Of a DNA stretch of 64,000 nt, positions 7,231 to 15,102 are shown one piece after another. How positions within the stretch are numbered: the stretch's first letter is position 1; every line of letters starts with the position of its first letter. A model generated the notes under the pieces. That model did no database searches and had not been told where the DNA came from. It saw only the letters and a program-made list of their open reading frames with translations. The translations under genes and the position numbers were made by a program. The stretch is from Amycolatopsis alba DSM 44262 (lineage in GTDB: Bacteria > Actinomycetota > Actinomycetes > Mycobacteriales > Pseudonocardiaceae): contig NZ_KB913032.1 of NCBI RefSeq assembly GCF_000384215.1, forward strand, positions 9,385,605 to 9,449,604. Direction: 5' to 3'.

Positions 7231-7375
7231 GTGACTGGACGGACGACACACGTGACCGGCTGGACGACACCTGTGTCCAGATGGACGACACACGGCGGGC
7301 ACCCGGCCGCGATCGTGTCGTCCACGCAGTCACGCGTGTCGTCCGTCTGATCACACGAGCCGTCCGACCGGTCAC
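7231..7375. repeat. Mirror-symmetric array of six 19-nt units on a 21-nt period
   Basis: Three direct units start at 7231, 7252 and 7273 (for example GTGACCGGCTGGACGACAC at 7252-7270). Three units in inverted orientation start at 7315, 7336 and 7357 (GTGTCGTCCACGCAGTCAC at 7315-7333). All are 19 nt long with 2-nt gaps. The core GGACGACAC or its complement is exact in five of six units. The two halves mirror perfectly in position about 7303. Two bp-phase turns of B-DNA equal 21 bp, so all units would face the same side of the helix; as RNA the region would fold into a long imperfect hairpin. Confidence 0.85.
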
Positions 7376-7462
7376 GCTGCGGTGAGACGTCGGTACAGCT
7401 GGTCGTGCGGCGGGGTCGCACCGGTCCGGCAGCCGGGGCATTCAGACGACTCACTGCGCCGT

Positions 7463-7515
7463 GTCGCGAAAGCCACTTTCAGGACGTCCAGTGTCCCGAA
7501 AGTGGCTTTCGCGAC
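7463..7515. repeat. Hairpin of the GCGAAAGCCACTTTC family, copy 1
   Basis: Perfect 18-bp arms, GTCGCGAAAGCCACTTTC (7463-7480) and its complement (7498-7515), flank a 17-nt loop that itself contains GGAC/GTCC. The same core recurs at 7572, 21223 and 30094. Here it lies between convergent genes, where it could terminate transcription in both directions. Confidence 0.85.
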
Positions 7516-7571
7516 GCTCGATGCCGCCGGAACAGCTAGGGCGGGACCGCTGGGGCGGGGTGCGGCGTGAT

Positions 7572-7618
7572 GTGAAAGCCACTTTCGCAACCTTCAACGT
7601 TGCGAAAGTGGCTTTCAC
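7572..7618. repeat. Hairpin of the GCGAAAGCCACTTTC family, copy 2
   Basis: Perfect 20-bp arms, GTGAAAGCCACTTTCGCAAC (7572-7591) and its complement (7599-7618), enclose a 7-nt loop. The outer bases differ from the other copies but change in compensating pairs, so the stem rather than the exact sequence is preserved. Confidence 0.85.
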
Positions 7619-7717
7619 AACCTGCGCCGGGCAAATCAAGGCCGTGCGGGCCACGTCCAGTGTTGGACGACGTGACAGCGGAGGGCATTGGGGACGTTCA
7701 ACGTCCCGACCTTCCCG

Positions 7718-8203
7718 CTACCGGTGCCAGTAGCTCTCGATGATCTGCCAGCGCTGGTAGTTGTGCCGCGCGTCCGCCAGCGCGTCGTGCTGGTCGTCCG
7801 GGGCAGCCGGCAGCTTCGGCTTGCCCGCGTCCTCCCAGCGTTGCCGCAGGTCACGGGTGAACCGCGGCAGCTGACGCGGCAGCGCGGGCATCGGCCCCCA
7901 CAGCTGCGCCAGCGCGACGTGGTCGTAGGCGGCGAACCAGGCCCACAGTTCGATCCCGCCGGGCGGCTTGCCGAAGAACTCGAGCAGATCCGAGCGGATC
8001 TTCTCGCGGCTGCGCCACGCGGGGTCGGCGGGCGACGGGAGTTTCGGGAGCACGTTGTCGCGGACCCAAGGGCCGGCCTTGCCGGGATCGAAATCGGTCG
8101 AGACCGCGTAGAACTCGCGGCCTCTTTCGTCCACGACACCGATCGACACCAGATCGATGGTCACGCCGTCCTCAATGAATTCGGTGTCGTAGAAAAAGCG
8201 CAC
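7718..8203 (-). CDS. Polyadenylate-specific 3'-exoribonuclease AS (DEDDh family)
   Basis: A 161-residue RNase T-like exonuclease, the counterpart of M. tuberculosis Rv2179c, which trims RNA 3' ends. The DEDD metal ligands are visible: FYDTEFIEDG (DxE, residues 6-8), AAYDHVAL (Asp) and the final HDALADARHN (His and Asp). The start is GTG at 8203. ACCCTA on the plus strand at 8210-8215 reads TAGGGT on the gene strand, 6 nt before the start, so the transcript is probably leaderless. It is followed in the same order as in mycobacteria by an acyltransferase gene on the same strand upstream. Confidence 0.9.
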   Translation of the reverse strand: MRFFYDTEFIEDGVTIDLVSIGVVDERGREFYAVSTDFDPGKAGPWVRDNVLPKLPSPADPAWRSREKIRSDLLEFFGKPPGGIELWAWFAAYDHVALAQLWGPMPALPRQLPRFTRDLRQRWEDAGKPKLPAAPDDQHDALADARHNYQRWQIIESYWHR

Positions 8204-8223
8204 CGCAGAACCCTAGTGGGGGC

Positions 8224-8985
8224 TCAGCCGACCTTGGTGTCCGGGATACGGGCGACGTCCTGGGCGGACGGCTGCGCGGGCACCTTCGGGCGGAGCCCGG
8301 CCTCGTCCGCGGCGAGCAGTTCCTTCGCCTTGGCGGCGTAGATGTCGACGTACTCCTGGCCGGAGAGCTCCATGAGCGCGTACATGATCTCGTCGGTGAT
8401 GGACCGCTCGATGAAGCGGTCACCGGCAAGACCCTCGTAGCGCGAGAAGTCGAGCGGCTTGCCGAAGCGGATCTCGAGGCGGCGCGGCCACCACATCTTC
8501 GAGCCGATGGGGTTGACCTTGTCGGTGCCGACCATGGCCACCGGGACCACGAGGCCGCCGGAGTCGAGCGCGATCCGCGCGACACCGGTCTTGCCCTTGT
8601 ACAGGCGGCCGTCCGGGGACCGGGTGCCCTCGGGGTAGATGCCGAGCAGGTGTCCTTCGCGGACCAGCCGGGTCGCGGTGTCGAGCGCGGCCTGTGCCGC
8701 GTTGCCGCCGGAGCGGTCGATCGGGAACTGGCCGACGCCGGTGAAGAACCACTTCTTCAGCAGGCCCTTGAGGCCCTTCTCGGTGAAATACTCGGATTTC
8801 GCCGGGAAGGTCACCTTGCGCTTCACCCGCAGCGGCATGAAGAAGGAGTCCGCCACCGCCAGATGGTTGCCCGCGAGGATCACGCCACCGTCGTCGGGGA
8901 TGTTCTCCGCACCGACCACCTTGGTGGGCCACAGCGCCTTGAGCAGTGGCCCGATAAACACGTGTTTCATGAGCCAGTACAGCAC
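8224..8985 (-). CDS. plsC: 1-acylglycerol-3-phosphate acyltransferase (PlsC family)
   Basis: A 253-residue LPLAT-superfamily enzyme that would acylate lysophosphatidate or a related lipid at the inner membrane face. Motif I is NHLAVADSFF (the HX4D catalytic pair), motif III is IYPEGTRSPDG, and the later VPVAMVGTDKV matches motif IV. The N-terminus is hydrophobic. Start is GTG at 8985 with GGAGGAG upstream. The M. tuberculosis counterpart would be Rv2182c by position. It lies 20 nt upstream of the exoribonuclease start and probably cooperates with the lipid-related FadD15 and SRPBCC genes further along. Confidence 0.9.
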   Translation of the reverse strand: MLYWLMKHVFIGPLLKALWPTKVVGAENIPDDGGVILAGNHLAVADSFFMPLRVKRKVTFPAKSEYFTEKGLKGLLKKWFFTGVGQFPIDRSGGNAAQAALDTATRLVREGHLLGIYPEGTRSPDGRLYKGKTGVARIALDSGGLVVPVAMVGTDKVNPIGSKMWWPRRLEIRFGKPLDFSRYEGLAGDRFIERSITDEIMYALMELSGQEYVDIYAAKAKELLAADEAGLRPKVPAQPSAQDVARIPDTKVG

Positions 8986-9199
8986 TGCGAAAACTCCTCC
9001 TAGCAGCTCAACCCCTGTGCCCGATGGTCAAGACTACGAATCGCGCTACCCCGGCACAATGAAGTCCACCCGGTTACCGGCACCCAGCGACGGATCTCAC
9101 ACCCGATCCTGCCCGATTCCGGAAGCGGCCGGGGGCCCACAAGCCGGTCCGCTCGTGCGAACATAGTAGACCTACCCAGCTCTCACGGAAGGCGATCGC

Positions 9200-9970
9200 A
9201 TGGCCGTCCTCGCCGGCGCGGAACCGTTCGCTCACACCGGTTCGACCGAAGCAGGGTTCCTGCTGTGCCACGGGTTCACCGGCACCCCCGCGAGTATGCG
9301 GCCGTGGGGCGACCATCTGGCGGAAGCGGGCTACACCGTGCGCTGCCCGCTGCTCCCCGGACACGGGACCAGGTGGCAGGACATGAACCGGACAGGCTGG
9401 GAGGACTGGTACGGCGCGGTCCGTGAGGAGCTTCTCGCGCTCTTCTCGACCTGTGACTCGGTGTTCGTCGCCGGGATGTCGATGGGCGGGACGCTGACGC
9501 TGCGGCTGGCCGAGGAGTTCGGCGACCGGATCGCCGGGATCGTGCTGGTGAACCCGTCGGTCCTGACGCTGCGGTGGGACGCCAAGCTGCTGCCCGTCCT
9601 GTCGAGGATCCTGCCTTCGGTGCCGGGCGTGGCCAACGACATCGCGAAGCCGGGTGAGACGGAGCTGGCCTACTCGCGGACGCCCGTGCGCGCCGCGGCG
9701 AGCCTGGCGAAGCTGTGGAAGCTCACGCGCGCGGATCTGCCCAAGGTGACCCAGCCCGTGCTGCTGCTCCACTCGGCCGTCGACCACATCGTGGAACCGG
9801 TCAACTCCCAGGTGATCCTCGACGGGATCGGCAGCGACGACGTCACCGAGGTGGTGCTGGAGAACAGTTTCCACGTCGCCACCCAGGACAACGACGCGGG
9901 CCTGATCTTCACGCGTACGGTGGACTTCGCCCGGTCCGTGCGCCGGGCGGGACAGGTGGACGCCGGATGA
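9200..9970 (+). CDS. Alpha/beta hydrolase, carboxylesterase/monoacylglycerol lipase type
   Basis: A 256-residue cytosolic serine hydrolase. The oxyanion region HGFTGTP, the nucleophile elbow GMSMGG, the acid in LLLHSAVDHIVEP and the catalytic His in NSFHVAT are all present. It matches the Est30-like carboxylesterases, which cleave short- to medium-chain esters or monoacylglycerol. ATG at 9200 has GGAAGG 8 nt upstream. The stop overlaps the start of the next gene by 4 nt (ATGA), so the two are translationally coupled. Confidence 0.88.
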   Translation: MAVLAGAEPFAHTGSTEAGFLLCHGFTGTPASMRPWGDHLAEAGYTVRCPLLPGHGTRWQDMNRTGWEDWYGAVREELLALFSTCDSVFVAGMSMGGTLTLRLAEEFGDRIAGIVLVNPSVLTLRWDAKLLPVLSRILPSVPGVANDIAKPGETELAYSRTPVRAAASLAKLWKLTRADLPKVTQPVLLLHSAVDHIVEPVNSQVILDGIGSDDVTEVVLENSFHVATQDNDAGLIFTRTVDFARSVRRAGQVDAG

Positions 9971-10476
9971 GCAGAGGCAAGGACGGGCCGGAGGACGTCG
10001 ACGCGACGTTCGCCGAGATCGTGGCCGACCTCCGTGCGGAGGGTGTCGGACTGTTCCCCGAAGAGGATCTGGAGAAACCGGCCGGGAAACCCGTGGAGAG
10101 GGCGGAAAAGCCGTCGGAGAAGACTCCCCGGCCGGAGACCCCGGAAGCCGATCCCGAACCGGGCTGGCGAGGCGGCGGCACCACCTGGGACAAGACCGTC
10201 TTCGAGGGCGATCCTGGATCGAGCGACGACGAGGGCCACTTCGTGCCGCCCGAACCGCCTCCCCTGCCGCGTCCGCGCAAGGGCGCGTTCGTCGTCCTGC
10301 TGTTCTTCTTGCTGGGCCTGCTGCTCCTGATCGCGCCCACCCTGATCGGCATGGGCACGCGGCTCGGCACGCCGCTCGGCATCCTCGCCCTCGCGACCGC
10401 GCTCGCGCTGCTCCTGCTGCGGGTCCGCCAGGGGCCGCCGCCCGGTGCGGACCCGCACAACGGCGCACAGGTCTGA
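9967..10476 (+). CDS. Hypothetical membrane protein with acidic Pro-rich N-terminus
   Basis: A 169-residue protein of unknown function. Residues 1-100 are charged and low complexity, rich in Glu, Pro and Lys (EKPAGKPVERAEKPSEK), followed by PPEPPPLPRPRKG and two transmembrane helices around residues 106-128 and 131-150, so the N-terminal part is probably cytoplasmic and disordered. It begins in the stop codon of the esterase gene, suggesting co-translation, possibly as a membrane partner. No domain is recognised. Confidence 0.75.
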   Translation: MSRGKDGPEDVDATFAEIVADLRAEGVGLFPEEDLEKPAGKPVERAEKPSEKTPRPETPEADPEPGWRGGGTTWDKTVFEGDPGSSDDEGHFVPPEPPPLPRPRKGAFVVLLFFLLGLLLLIAPTLIGMGTRLGTPLGILALATALALLLLRVRQGPPPGADPHNGAQV

Positions 10477-10496
10477 ACTACCGGACAATTCCGAAC

Positions 10497-11639
10497 ATGA
10501 AGATCGACTTCACTTCCTCGCGCCGGTCGACGGTCGGCGCGGAATGGGAACTCGCCCTCGTCGACCGGCGGACCGGTGAACTCTCGTCCGTCGCGGAGAA
10601 GGTGCTCGACGCCGTCCGCCCCGACGGCGAGGAAGAGCACCCGAAGATCAAGCAGGAGCTGCTGCTCAACACCATCGAGGTGATCAGCGGGATCTGCGAC
10701 ACGATCGCCGAGGTCAAGGCCGATCTGAACACCTCGCTCGACGTCGTCCACTCGGTGCTCGACCCGCTGGGCGTGGAGCTGTTCTCGGCCGGGTCGCATC
10801 CGTTCTCGACGTGGTACCAGCAGAAGGTCACCGACAAGGAGCGGTACGCCAAGCTCATCGACCGGACCCAGTGGTGGGGACGGCAGATGCTGATCTACGG
10901 CGTCCACGTGCACGTCGGCCTCGACCACCGCGACAAGGCCCTGCCGATCCTGGACGCGCTGCTCAACTACGCGCCGCATCTGCAAGCGCTTTCGGCGTCT
11001 TCGCCGTACTGGGGCGCGGAGGACACCGGGTACGCGTCGAACCGCGCGCTGATGTTCCAGCAGCTGCCGACCGCCGGGCTGCCGTTCCAGTTCCGGAAGT
11101 GGGAGGAGCTGGAGAGCTACGTCGACGACATGTTCACCACGGGCGTGATCGACCACTTCTCCGAGATCCGCTGGGACGTCCGGCCCGCCCCGCATTTCGG
11201 GACGATCGAGATGCGGGTCTGCGACGGGCTGCCGACGCTGGAAGAGGTCGGCGCGATCTCGGCGCTGACCCAGTGCCTGGTCGACGACTTCAGCGCCCGC
11301 CTCGACGACGGCGAGATCCTGCCGACGCTGCCGCCGTGGCATGTCCAGGAGAACAAGTGGCGAGCGGCGCGCTACGGCGTCGACGCGATCGTCATCCTCG
11401 ACGCGGCGGGCAACGAGCGGCTCGTCACCGAAGACACCTACGAACTGCTGAACCGGCTCGAGCCGGTGGCCCGGCGCCTGGACTGCGCCGACGAACTGCG
11501 GTCGGTCGAGACGATCCTGCGCTACGGGCCCAGCTACCTGCGTCAGCGCGCGGTGGCGAAGCAGTACAACGGCAGCCTGCGCGCCGTCGTCGCTTCGCTC
11601 ATCTCGGAGATGCGGGAAGGGACGATCCCGCGCCCCTGA
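10497..11639 (+). CDS. Carboxylate-amine ligase, YbdK/GCS2 family (glutamate-cysteine ligase-like)
   Basis: A 380-residue GCS2-family ATP-dependent ligase. The start VGAEWELALVD supplies the metal-binding Glu residues, and GVHVHVGLDHRD, the RALMFQQLPTAGLP region and RPAPHFGTIEMRVCD match the family active site. YbdK proteins have weak gamma-glutamylcysteine synthetase activity; in actinobacteria, which use mycothiol, related enzymes join Glu or other acids to amines, so the true substrate is open. It follows the membrane protein by 20 nt. No clear ribosome-binding site precedes ATG at 10497. Confidence 0.88.
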   Translation: MKIDFTSSRRSTVGAEWELALVDRRTGELSSVAEKVLDAVRPDGEEEHPKIKQELLLNTIEVISGICDTIAEVKADLNTSLDVVHSVLDPLGVELFSAGSHPFSTWYQQKVTDKERYAKLIDRTQWWGRQMLIYGVHVHVGLDHRDKALPILDALLNYAPHLQALSASSPYWGAEDTGYASNRALMFQQLPTAGLPFQFRKWEELESYVDDMFTTGVIDHFSEIRWDVRPAPHFGTIEMRVCDGLPTLEEVGAISALTQCLVDDFSARLDDGEILPTLPPWHVQENKWRAARYGVDAIVILDAAGNERLVTEDTYELLNRLEPVARRLDCADELRSVETILRYGPSYLRQRAVAKQYNGSLRAVVASLISEMREGTIPRP

Positions 11640-11676
11640 CCCTCACGCGTTTCGTCCAAGAACCGCATCCAGAGGA

Positions 11677-12546
11677 CTAAACGCTATCGAGGTGTCCCAG
11701 TAGAGCGCCGGGGCCGAAGGGGGAAGCGCCCACGGCCTCGGCACGGGACCGCAGTTCGCGATCGGCCGTCACCACGACGACGTGGTCGGCCGGTCCGGCC
11801 TCTCGGGCCTCGCGCGCCACCGCGACGATCTTGTCGTCGCCTTCGCCCTCGGCGTCGACGACCTCGACGCCGGGCACCGTCGCGACACCGCGCGCCTTGC
11901 CCTCGACGACCAGCACGATCTTCGGCCACCACGACCACTCCCCGCCGCCGGGGAGCCCCGGATCGGCGAGCCCTGTCCCGGCCAGGACCGCGAGCTTGTC
12001 CCGCAACCGTTCCGCGGCGCCGCGCCGGTCACGCCACCAGCCGTCCGGCCGGGATCCGACGACGTTCGCGCCGTCGACCACCAAAACCAGCCTGCGATCC
12101 AAGTGTTCCCTCAATCCCGGCCACGCCACCGCGAAATCCCGGTGCAGCCGGAACCGGGCGACCTCTCCCGCGCGGACCCAGCGCAGTTCCGCGCTCTCCG
12201 CGCTCTTCACCCTGGCCGAAAGCGTGCCGATCGGCGCGGCCAGGATCGTGGTGTAGCGCCAGTTCCCGTGGTCCACGTGCGACGCCGACAGCGGACGGAC
12301 CAGGCCGGGCGGGATGTCGGCCTCCTCGTGCGCCTCGCGGGTGGCGGCCTCACGCGCGCTCTCCCCCGCCTCGACGGCGCCCCCTGGCAACGCCCAGGTC
12401 CGTCCATGGTGGACCCACCACGCCCGGCGCTGCAGCAGGACACCGCGCGCGGGATCGGACAGCAGCAGCCCGGCGGCGCCGTGCAAACCCCAGTGACGAT
12501 GCCCGAAGTCGCATTTCACGAAGCCGTTGCCGTCCTGCCGGGTCAC
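11677..12546 (-). CDS. NUDIX hydrolase fused to a NYN/PIN-like nuclease domain
   Basis: A 289-residue two-domain protein. Residues 1-150 are a NUDIX domain, with a Nudix box spanning GGAVEAGE and REAHEEAD; the canonical terminal Gly is Asp. Residues 151-289 resemble YacP/NYN PIN-like RNases: LVLVVDGANVVGSRPDGWW carries the first Asp, EGEGDDKIVAVAREA the middle acids and VVVTADRELRSRAEAVGA the last. The first half would hydrolyse a nucleoside-diphosphate derivative, the second cut RNA; the pairing hints at RNA-cap or modified-nucleotide processing, which is inference. The start is GTG at 12546 and lacks a clear ribosome site; an internal start is possible. Confidence 0.8.
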   Translation of the reverse strand: MTRQDGNGFVKCDFGHRHWGLHGAAGLLLSDPARGVLLQRRAWWVHHGRTWALPGGAVEAGESAREAATREAHEEADIPPGLVRPLSASHVDHGNWRYTTILAAPIGTLSARVKSAESAELRWVRAGEVARFRLHRDFAVAWPGLREHLDRRLVLVVDGANVVGSRPDGWWRDRRGAAERLRDKLAVLAGTGLADPGLPGGGEWSWWPKIVLVVEGKARGVATVPGVEVVDAEGEGDDKIVAVAREAREAGPADHVVVVTADRELRSRAEAVGASPFGPGALLGHLDSV

Positions 12547-12550
12547 GGCT

Positions 12551-13525
12551 TCAGCCTGTCACACCGACCTCGGCGCCGGGAGCCTTCGCCGTGTCGACGG
12601 CGAGTGCCGCGGCGCCCACGATGGCGGTGTCGTCCCCATGGTGCGCGGTGCGGATCCTCGCCAGCGGCCGGTGTCCCGCGCCGGTGATCTTGCCCGCGTA
12701 GTGCTCACGCGCTTCGTCGAGGAACAGCGGGGCCGATTCGGACACCCCGCCGCCGATCACGATGATCTCGGGATCGAAGACGTCGGCGACCAGCGCCAGC
12801 CCCTCGGCCAGCCATTTCGCCAGTTCGGTCATCGCGCGCTGGGCGATCGGGTCGCCGTCGCGGGCCGCCCCGGCGACGCGGCGCCCGGTGACCGAGCCGG
12901 GGTCTCCCCTGGTCTCGCGGGCGAGCACGGTCGAGCGGCCGGGGTGCCGCGCGAGCAGCTCGACGGCCGTCGCGGCCAGCGCCGTCCCGCTGCAGTACCG
13001 CTCCCAGCAGCCGTACTTCCCGCACGGGCAGGCCCGCCCGCCGGGGACGACGGTCAGATGCCCGAGCTCCGGCGCGACGCCGTGCGCGCCCCGGTAGATC
13101 TTGCCGTCGAGCAGCAGTCCCGCACCGATCCCGGTGCCGAGCGCGATCAGCGCGGCGACGTGGGCACCCCGTGCGGCACCGAACCGGTACTCGCCGACGG
13201 CGGCGGCGTTGGCGTCGTGCTCGAGGGTGACCGGGAGGCCGACGCGCTTCTCGATCCGGTCGGCGACCGGCGCGGCACGCCAGGACAGATGCGGCGCGAA
13301 CATCACCGTCCGCCGGTCCTTGGCGACGAACCCCGCGACCGCGAGCCCGACACCGGAGACGTCGTGCCGGTTGCGGAGGTCCTCGATGACCCCGGCGATG
13401 GCGTCTTCGAGCGCGTCCTCCTCGCCGGGGGTTCCGACCCTGGCGGTGTCCATCAGCGAGCCGTGCTCGTCCACCACGCCGGCGCGCACACTCGTGCCCC
13501 CGACGTCCACCCCTACCGTCAGCAA
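12551..13525 (-). CDS. glkA: ROK-family glucokinase
   Basis: A 324-residue ROK sugar kinase. VGVDVGGTSVRAGVVD is the phosphate-binding loop, GVAPELGHLTV the ROK signature with the zinc-ligand His, CPCGKYGCWE the zinc motif, and EHDANAAAVGEYRFGAARG the catalytic Asp region. There is no N-terminal helix-turn-helix, so it is a kinase, not a repressor; it would phosphorylate glucose from ATP. The start is TTG at 13525, supported by AGGAG 8 nt upstream and by MLTVGVDVGG being the family N-terminus. It follows the small Cys/His protein gene by 1 nt. Confidence 0.88.
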   Translation of the reverse strand: MLTVGVDVGGTSVRAGVVDEHGSLMDTARVGTPGEEDALEDAIAGVIEDLRNRHDVSGVGLAVAGFVAKDRRTVMFAPHLSWRAAPVADRIEKRVGLPVTLEHDANAAAVGEYRFGAARGAHVAALIALGTGIGAGLLLDGKIYRGAHGVAPELGHLTVVPGGRACPCGKYGCWERYCSGTALAATAVELLARHPGRSTVLARETRGDPGSVTGRRVAGAARDGDPIAQRAMTELAKWLAEGLALVADVFDPEIIVIGGGVSESAPLFLDEAREHYAGKITGAGHRPLARIRTAHHGDDTAIVGAAALAVDTAKAPGAEVGVTG

Positions 13526-13526
13526 C

Positions 13527-13949
13527 TCAGTTCTCCTGGTCCGGCTGCCAAGCGTCGCTCTTGGTCACCGTGATGTGCTGGACCCGCGAAGCTCCCACCG
13601 GCGCATCTTCCCGCGCGGGCTCCTTCCGCGCAGGCTGGAACCCCGGCATGTGCACCCCGCCCTCGGGCTCCCAGCGGTCGGCGAGCACCGCCCGCAGCAG
13701 CGCGACGAGCTGCGCGGCCTGCTCCATCAAGCGTGCCACGAACTCGGGCCGCTCCCCGCGGAAGACCTCGACGATCGCGCAGAGCGGGCACCAGCCGCCG
13801 CCGGTCTCGTGCTCCGAGCAGCCGTGCCCGGCGGAGATCAGGCCCTCCAGCCACGGCGCGGCGTGCTCGACGACCAGTTCGACCAGCAGCCGGATCTCCT
13901 CGGCCAGCTTGAGGCCGTCGGTCCGTGTGTGTTCACTGTTCTCGCTCAC
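13527..13949 (-). CDS. Small conserved Cys/His protein (DUF5304-like)
   Basis: A 140-residue cytosolic protein of unknown function. A CxxH-x6-CxxC cluster (CSEH then CPLC, about residues 46-59) looks like a zinc-binding knuckle following a helical segment (EEIRLLVELVVEHAAPWLEGLI). The C-terminus is basic and disordered. The start is GTG at 13949, overlapping the stop of the ArsA-like gene (GTGA), so it is coupled to that ATPase. The M. tuberculosis equivalent by position is Rv2183c. Confidence 0.75.
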   Translation of the reverse strand: MSENSEHTRTDGLKLAEEIRLLVELVVEHAAPWLEGLISAGHGCSEHETGGGWCPLCAIVEVFRGERPEFVARLMEQAAQLVALLRAVLADRWEPEGGVHMPGFQPARKEPAREDAPVGASRVQHITVTKSDAWQPDQEN

Positions 13950-15088
13950 CCTGGTCCCCGGTTCCCGGCCAGGCTCACGACCAGGCCGTGCGCGTCGGAT
14001 TCCGCACCGGTGATCCGGCACGGGCGCAACATCTCCGGCAGCGCGATCAGCCGCCGGAAACCGTCCACGGTGACGGCGAGATCATCGTCCACTCTGGCCA
14101 GGTCCACTTCGGAATCGCGGTGCAACGGCACGGCGATCCGCAGCCGGTACCCACCGTCCGATTCGGACACCTGCAAGAGCGGGGTGACACCTTTTTCGTT
14201 ACCCGCCAGGGGATCCAGACCCTGGTAGAGCTCGTACGCGATTTCCTGCAGCGCCGCGAGGCCCACGGGCTCGACGGCGCGATGCTCGACGGGCTTCACC
14301 TGCGCGGGCCCGAAGCCCGCGCCGTCGAGTTCGGCGAGCACGGCGTTCTGCTGCGTGCGCCGGGTCCGCATCCACGAGGCCGCGGCCCCGCGCCAGAACC
14401 CTGGCGCGGGCATCAGCCGGTTGACGATCAGGCCGTCGACCAGGATTCCGCGCAGGGCCAGGGAACTGAGGGTGCGGCGGGCTTCCGCGACGACGACGCG
14501 TTCCGGCGTCAGCACGAGCCGCACGGTGGTGGTGGCCGGATCGGTCAGCAGGGTGCGCAGCGACTCCAGATGCGCGCCGAGGCGCCGCACCGCGGCCGCC
14601 GTCCGCCGCGCACCCGGTTTGAACACCCGCGTCAGATAGCCCGAGACGGCCTCGGGCAAGGCCAGCAGGCGCAGGGTTTCCGCGGTCGGCCCGCAGTCGA
14701 CGACGACCGTCTCCCAGGGACCGTGCTCGGCGAGACGCTGGACCTCGGTGAGGGCGAGGAGTTCGTCGACGCCGGGCACGACGGTCAGTTCTTCGGCGTC
14801 GAGCGAGTCGAGGCCCGCTCCCGCGAGCGCGTTCTGCAGTTCCTGCCGGAGTTCGCGCCAGGTGCTGTCGACGAGGCCTCGGGTGTCGATCTGCGCCGCG
14901 TGCAGGAGCGTGTCCACTTCGGACGGTTCGGCGCCGAGGACGCGGCCGAAGGCGTCACCGAGGGAATGCGCGGGGTCGGTGGAGACCACGAGTGTCTTCC
15001 TGCCCCGCCCGGCCAGTGCCGCCGCCGTCGCCGCGGCCAGCGTGGTCTTGCCGACACCCCCCTTGCCGGTGAACAGCAGGATCCGCAT
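13946..15088 (-). CDS. ArsA-family P-loop ATPase
   Basis: A 380-residue soluble ATPase related to ArsA/GET3. The deviant Walker A GKGGVGKTT is at residues 8-16, switch I is STDPAHSLGDAFG and switch II VVDCGPTAETLRLL. The arsenite-binding Cys residues of true ArsA are absent, so arsenic export is unlikely. The C-terminal part (about residues 300-375) is a small beta-rich domain resembling the extra domain of the actinobacterial ArsA-like proteins. The M. tuberculosis counterpart is Rv2184c. It is flanked by lipid-binding SRPBCC genes on one side and the Cys/His protein on the other. Client unknown. Confidence 0.88.
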   Translation of the reverse strand: MRILLFTGKGGVGKTTLAAATAAALAGRGRKTLVVSTDPAHSLGDAFGRVLGAEPSEVDTLLHAAQIDTRGLVDSTWRELRQELQNALAGAGLDSLDAEELTVVPGVDELLALTEVQRLAEHGPWETVVVDCGPTAETLRLLALPEAVSGYLTRVFKPGARRTAAAVRRLGAHLESLRTLLTDPATTTVRLVLTPERVVVAEARRTLSSLALRGILVDGLIVNRLMPAPGFWRGAAASWMRTRRTQQNAVLAELDGAGFGPAQVKPVEHRAVEPVGLAALQEIAYELYQGLDPLAGNEKGVTPLLQVSESDGGYRLRIAVPLHRDSEVDLARVDDDLAVTVDGFRRLIALPEMLRPCRITGAESDAHGLVVSLAGNRGPG

Positions 15089-15102
15089 GCCTACCCTTCG
15101 AC

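Larger units (their letters stand above)
7190..7717. other. Gene-free region between convergent genes, packed with inverted repeats
   Basis: No plausible coding frame was found in these 528 nt. They separate aroF (plus) from the exoribonuclease gene (minus). They hold a 21-nt-period mirror array (7231-7375), two long perfect hairpins (7463-7515 and 7572-7618) and two short ones: CGTCCA/TGGACG at 7654-7669 and GGGACGT/ACGTCCC at 7691-7707. Confidence 0.85.

Noticed and set aside
7231..7375. CRISPR array
   Set aside because: The units are inverted in the second half, gaps are only 2 nt, units are degenerate and no cas gene is near.
13946..15088. Arsenic resistance operon
   Set aside because: The ArsA-like ATPase lacks the arsenite-binding Cys residues, and no arsB, arsC or acr3 is nearby; the ArsR gene at 235 is distant and lacks metal-binding Cys.
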